From positions 1 through 8,769 of the forward strand of contig CAYYNP010000370.1 in NCBI GenBank assembly GCA_964472545.1: a stretch of DNA of 8,769 nucleotides. Reading direction: 5' to 3'. This document shows, piece by piece, positions 6,117 to 8,769 of the stretch. Below the pieces are notes generated by a model. The model saw only the letters and a program-made list of their open reading frames with translations, searched no databases and was not told where the DNA came from. The position numbers were made by a program, and so were the translations under genes. Each line of letters opens with the position of its first letter. Position 1 is the stretch's first letter. This DNA comes from CAYYNP01 sp964472545 (GTDB lineage: Bacteria; Planctomycetota; Planctomycetia; Pirellulales; Thermoguttaceae).

Positions 6117-8588
6117 ATGCGTCTTGAAGTCTTGTGGCTGCCGCTGTTGCTGCTGTTCGTTCTGGTTTGCCCGGTGTCGGCGGCCGATGTGCCCGACTGT
6201 GCCCAGCGCGTGTGGGACGAGGAATTCCGCGAACTCACCCACCAGATCGCGCGGCTGAAGAACTGGGGCGGCGTGCCACGCGAGCGGCTGGAAGCCGAGG
6301 CGCTGGACCGGCGGGCGCTCACCTGGCCGGAGGATAGAGACCCGCTGGACATCGTCCTGCGGCGGACCGACGCCCTGTTGGAGTTCTTCGGCAGAAGCGA
6401 GCAAATCGCCTCCGCCACGTTGGCCGGCTTCCAAACGCAATTGGGCGAACTGGCGGTATCGGCCAAGGCCACTTCGGGCGCCGAACAGCGAAAGGCACTT
6501 TTCATGCGTGCTTGCCGTTTGCGGCGCGAGATCGCCATGGCCAACCCGCTGCTCGGCTTCGACGCCATCGTCTGCATGCTCGAACAGCCCGGCGACGCGC
6601 GGATCATCGAACAAGCCCGGGCCAGTTGGGGCGGCCATAGCCGAGGCGGCGGGCCGATCGTGATCCGCAATATCAAGACGCAACCGGAAATCGAGAAGAT
6701 CCTCGAAGGCGTGAAGGTGACGTCCGGGCCGTTTGAGGGCAACGAGTTGACGGGATTGTTCTCCGGGCTCGAATTGACCTACGACGCCGACGAGTTGCTC
6801 TTTGCCGCCACGACCGATTCGGACGTCTGGCGGATCTTCCGCTATGACCTCGAAAAGAAGCGGCTGATTCAATTGACCGACGGGCCCTCGGACGATTTCG
6901 ACCCGTGCCTGTTGCCGTCCGGGCGGATCGTCTTCACTTCGACCCGGCGCGGCGGCATCGGCCGGTGTTTGATCCCGCCGAAGGCACTGACCTACACACT
7001 GCACTCGATGGAGCCGGACGGTTCGGACATCGTGAACCTCAGTTTCCACGAGACCAACGAATGGCAGCCCAGCGTGAACCACGACGGGATGTTGGTCTAC
7101 ACGCGCTGGGATTACGTCGACCGGTGGTGGGCGTCGGCTCATCATATGTGGATGAGCTACCCCGACGGCCGCGACCCGCGCAACTTCCACGGCAATTATC
7201 CCGTTCCCTGGTCGGCCTTTCCCCGCGAGATTACCCCCGAACAATACGGCCGGAACGAACTGGGTAGCGGGCGGAATCTGCGGCCGGACGTCGAGATCTC
7301 GTTCCGCGCCGTGCCCGGCTCGCCGAAATACACGGCCACGGCCGTAGGACATCACGAGGGTTTTTCCGGCAGCCTGGTGCTCGTCGATCCGCGGATTCCC
7401 GACGACGGCAAGATGGCCCAAGCCAAGCGGATCACGCCGGAGTATCTCTTTCCCGAGGTCGAGCGGCCCTCGCCACACGCCTACGGCACGGCCTGGGCGC
7501 TGAGCGAGGACTTCTTCCTCTGCAACTTCAACTTCGGGCTCTACCTGTTGGATCGCTTCGGCAATCGGGTGGTGATTCACGACCTGGGGCCGGGGCCGTT
7601 TCGTATTCGCGATCCGTTCCCGTTGCGCCCCCGCGATGCGCCGCCGGTGCTGCCGGTGAAGACCTGGCAGGGCAAGCGTGCCACGCTGGCCGATCATCAC
7701 CGTGCCACCATCAAGGTGGTCAATTGCTACGACGGCGACATTCCGGTGCCCGAGGGCACGAAGGTGAAATGGATGCGGATCGTGCAACTCATCCCGCAGT
7801 TGCGGACCCAGATCAACGGCCAGGTGATCAAGTACATGTCGTTTGCCGACGAATCGTTGGGCCGCATCCCGCTGGGCGTTGTGCCGGTCGAAGACGACGG
7901 CAGCGTCTACTGCGAAGCACCGGTCGGCAAGGCGATCTATTTCCAGCTTCTCGATGAAGAGGGCATGGCCGTGCACTCGATGCGTTCGGCAACTTACGTC
8001 CATCCGGGCGAGCAAATGACCTGCATGGGGTGTCATGAAGACAAGTGGGCCGCGAACCGGCCGATGCCCAATCCGGCCGCCTTTCAGAGATCGCCGTCGA
8101 AACTCGAACCGGAGGTTTCCAGCGGTGCGGTTCCCTACAATTTCCACAAGCTGGTGAAATGGCCGGTCTTCGACAAGAAATGCGTACCGTGTCATCAAGA
8201 GCACGACAAGGCGCCCGACATGACCTACGAGTCGCTGGCCAAGAACCACCTGGCGTTCGGCCTGCCCGGCGAAATCGGCATGCGGATGCTGGGCGTGGGG
8301 GCTTCGCGGACCACGCCCGGCCGATTCGGCGCCCGTGCCTCGGGGATCATGGCGTCGTTGAAGACCAAAGACTACCACAAAGATCTCAAAATGACCGACG
8401 ACGATTGGCGGCGGTTGACGCTTTGGCTCGACCTGAACTCCAATCTGCTCGGCTGGATCGGCGAAGACATGGAGTTGATCGAGGCCCAACGCCGCGGCGA
8501 AGACGTCTGGCCGCCGATCGACGTCGACCGATCGAACCCCACCGGCGTGGAGCGAGACTATCCGCTGGGGATGCTTCAGAGCCAATGA
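6117..8588 (+). CDS. HzsA-related exported dihaem protein
   Basis: This is an 823-residue secreted protein. A signal peptide (about 1-23, cleavage near SAA|D) has an LPLLLLFVLV core. A largely helical region (about 25-170) is followed by a beta-propeller-like part (about 205-500) with TolB/PD40-type repeats such as FSGLELTYDADELLFAAT, PCLLPSGRIVFTSTRRGG and PSVNHDGMLVYTRW. Motifs YPVPWSAFPREI, HHEGFSGSLVLVDPR and YGTAWALSEDFFLCNFNFG resemble the middle domain of the hydrazine synthase alpha subunit, a domain I know from many planctomycete proteins unrelated to anammox. The C-terminal part has two covalent haem c sites, CMGCH (636-640) and CVPCH (689-693), 53 residues apart; no N-terminal CxxCH exists. 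It is probably a periplasmic redox or binding protein, and hydrazine synthesis is not implied. It has a strong ribosome binding site and appears to be a single-gene unit. No c-type cytochrome maturation genes lie nearby. Confidence 0.85.
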   Translation: MRLEVLWLPLLLLFVLVCPVSAADVPDCAQRVWDEEFRELTHQIARLKNWGGVPRERLEAEALDRRALTWPEDRDPLDIVLRRTDALLEFFGRSEQIASATLAGFQTQLGELAVSAKATSGAEQRKALFMRACRLRREIAMANPLLGFDAIVCMLEQPGDARIIEQARASWGGHSRGGGPIVIRNIKTQPEIEKILEGVKVTSGPFEGNELTGLFSGLELTYDADELLFAATTDSDVWRIFRYDLEKKRLIQLTDGPSDDFDPCLLPSGRIVFTSTRRGGIGRCLIPPKALTYTLHSMEPDGSDIVNLSFHETNEWQPSVNHDGMLVYTRWDYVDRWWASAHHMWMSYPDGRDPRNFHGNYPVPWSAFPREITPEQYGRNELGSGRNLRPDVEISFRAVPGSPKYTATAVGHHEGFSGSLVLVDPRIPDDGKMAQAKRITPEYLFPEVERPSPHAYGTAWALSEDFFLCNFNFGLYLLDRFGNRVVIHDLGPGPFRIRDPFPLRPRDAPPVLPVKTWQGKRATLADHHRATIKVVNCYDGDIPVPEGTKVKWMRIVQLIPQLRTQINGQVIKYMSFADESLGRIPLGVVPVEDDGSVYCEAPVGKAIYFQLLDEEGMAVHSMRSATYVHPGEQMTCMGCHEDKWAANRPMPNPAAFQRSPSKLEPEVSSGAVPYNFHKLVKWPVFDKKCVPCHQEHDKAPDMTYESLAKNHLAFGLPGEIGMRMLGVGASRTTPGRFGARASGIMASLKTKDYHKDLKMTDDDWRRLTLWLDLNSNLLGWIGEDMELIEAQRRGEDVWPPIDVDRSNPTGVERDYPLGMLQSQ

Positions 8589-8635
8589 GCCTGGTCGGTA
8601 AGGGCATCCCAATAGGCGATTGGGGGCTGATTGGC
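8581..8635. terminator. Weak hairpins at the end of the HzsA-related gene
   Basis: GCCAAT (8581-8586, overlapping the stop codon) is complementary to ATTGGC (8630-8635). Inside it, CCCAAT (8608-8613) pairs with ATTGGG (8619-8624) over a 5-nt loop. The nested stems could mark the transcript end, but they are short and no T-tract follows. Confidence 0.3.
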
Positions 8636-8641
8636 TGGGGC

Positions 8642-8688
8642 TGATCTTAGCGGTGCGCCAGCTTGCCGAGACTTCGGCTACACTTGAT
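8642..8688 (+). promoter_or_regulatory. Candidate promoter region for a gene beyond the right edge
   Basis: TGATCTTAGCGGTGCGCC (8642-8659) matches 15 of 18 positions of 6042-6059, upstream of the HzsA-related gene. Like that copy, it is followed by a TACACT box, here TACACTTGAT (8679-8688) against TACACTCGAT (6063-6072). The gap between the two blocks is longer here (19 nt against 3 nt), so a standard -35/-10 pair cannot be assigned. From here to the end of the window (8769) I see no gene start. Confidence 0.3.
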
Positions 8689-8769
8689 CCGGCAACTCGT
8701 ATCCTCTGCGTCGTGGCGTGTCGAGGAAGCGGTTGCCTTCCGGACTGTTGGTGAATTGCTCGTTGCGAG

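Noticed and set aside
5876..6742. Minus-strand frame of 288 codons across the divergent promoter region
   Set aside because: Low-complexity Ser/Arg-rich translation, no ribosome binding site, and it overlaps both the intergenic region and the HzsA-related gene in antisense.
6117..8588. Anammox hydrazine synthase alpha subunit (true HzsA)
   Set aside because: No N-terminal haem motif, no HzsB/HzsC-like neighbours and no other anammox genes in view. Only the middle-domain resemblance supports it.
6087..8612. An open frame of 841 codons on the minus strand covering the whole HzsA-related gene
   Set aside because: It mirrors the codon bias of the plus-strand gene. Its translation is His/Arg/Gln/Pro-rich without domains or a ribosome binding site, while the plus-strand product has a signal peptide and haem motifs.

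Overview
The window is GC-rich, densely coding bacterial DNA. It most likely comes from a planctomycete (Planctomycetota, Pirellulales-like). This is an inference: the 823-residue HzsA-related, two-haem exported protein at 6117-8588 belongs to a protein type I associate with planctomycetes, and the weak TACACT/TATACT -10-like boxes and GTG starts fit. No rRNA, tRNA, CRISPR array, transposase or phage gene was seen.

Layout. (1) 1-286 is a leader region with a weak -10 box, a possible pseudoknot and a good ribosome binding site. (2) 287-1879 (+) encodes a CodB/NCS1-type nucleobase permease with an unusual Ala/Glu/Lys-rich hydrophilic insertion. (3) 1880-2152 is a GC-rich spacer with hairpins and a cluster of CTAGG palindromes. 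(4) 2153-2854 and 2858-4672 (+) form a PhoB/PhoR-type two-component operon with 3 bp between the genes. (5) 4685-4805 is a long, indel-free imperfect palindrome filling the gap between two convergent genes. (6) 4818-5768 (-) encodes a membrane-anchored endonuclease/exonuclease/phosphatase (EEP) family protein. (7) 5769-6116 is a divergent promoter region. (8) 6117-8588 (+) encodes the HzsA-related protein: signal peptide, beta-propeller-like middle part and two C-terminal CxxCH haem sites. (9) 8589-8769 is non-coding as far as can be seen and carries a second copy of the promoter-like sequence found before the HzsA-related gene.

How they fit together. Only the response regulator and the kinase are clearly functionally coupled: the kinase senses an extracytoplasmic signal and phosphorylates the regulator, which should bind DNA. 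The permease, EEP protein and HzsA-related protein look like separate transcription units, and nothing here ties them to one pathway. The least ordinary items are the tripartite palindrome at 4685-4805, the HzsA-related protein with only C-terminal haem motifs, the permease insertion, and the shared promoter-like block at 6042 and 8642.
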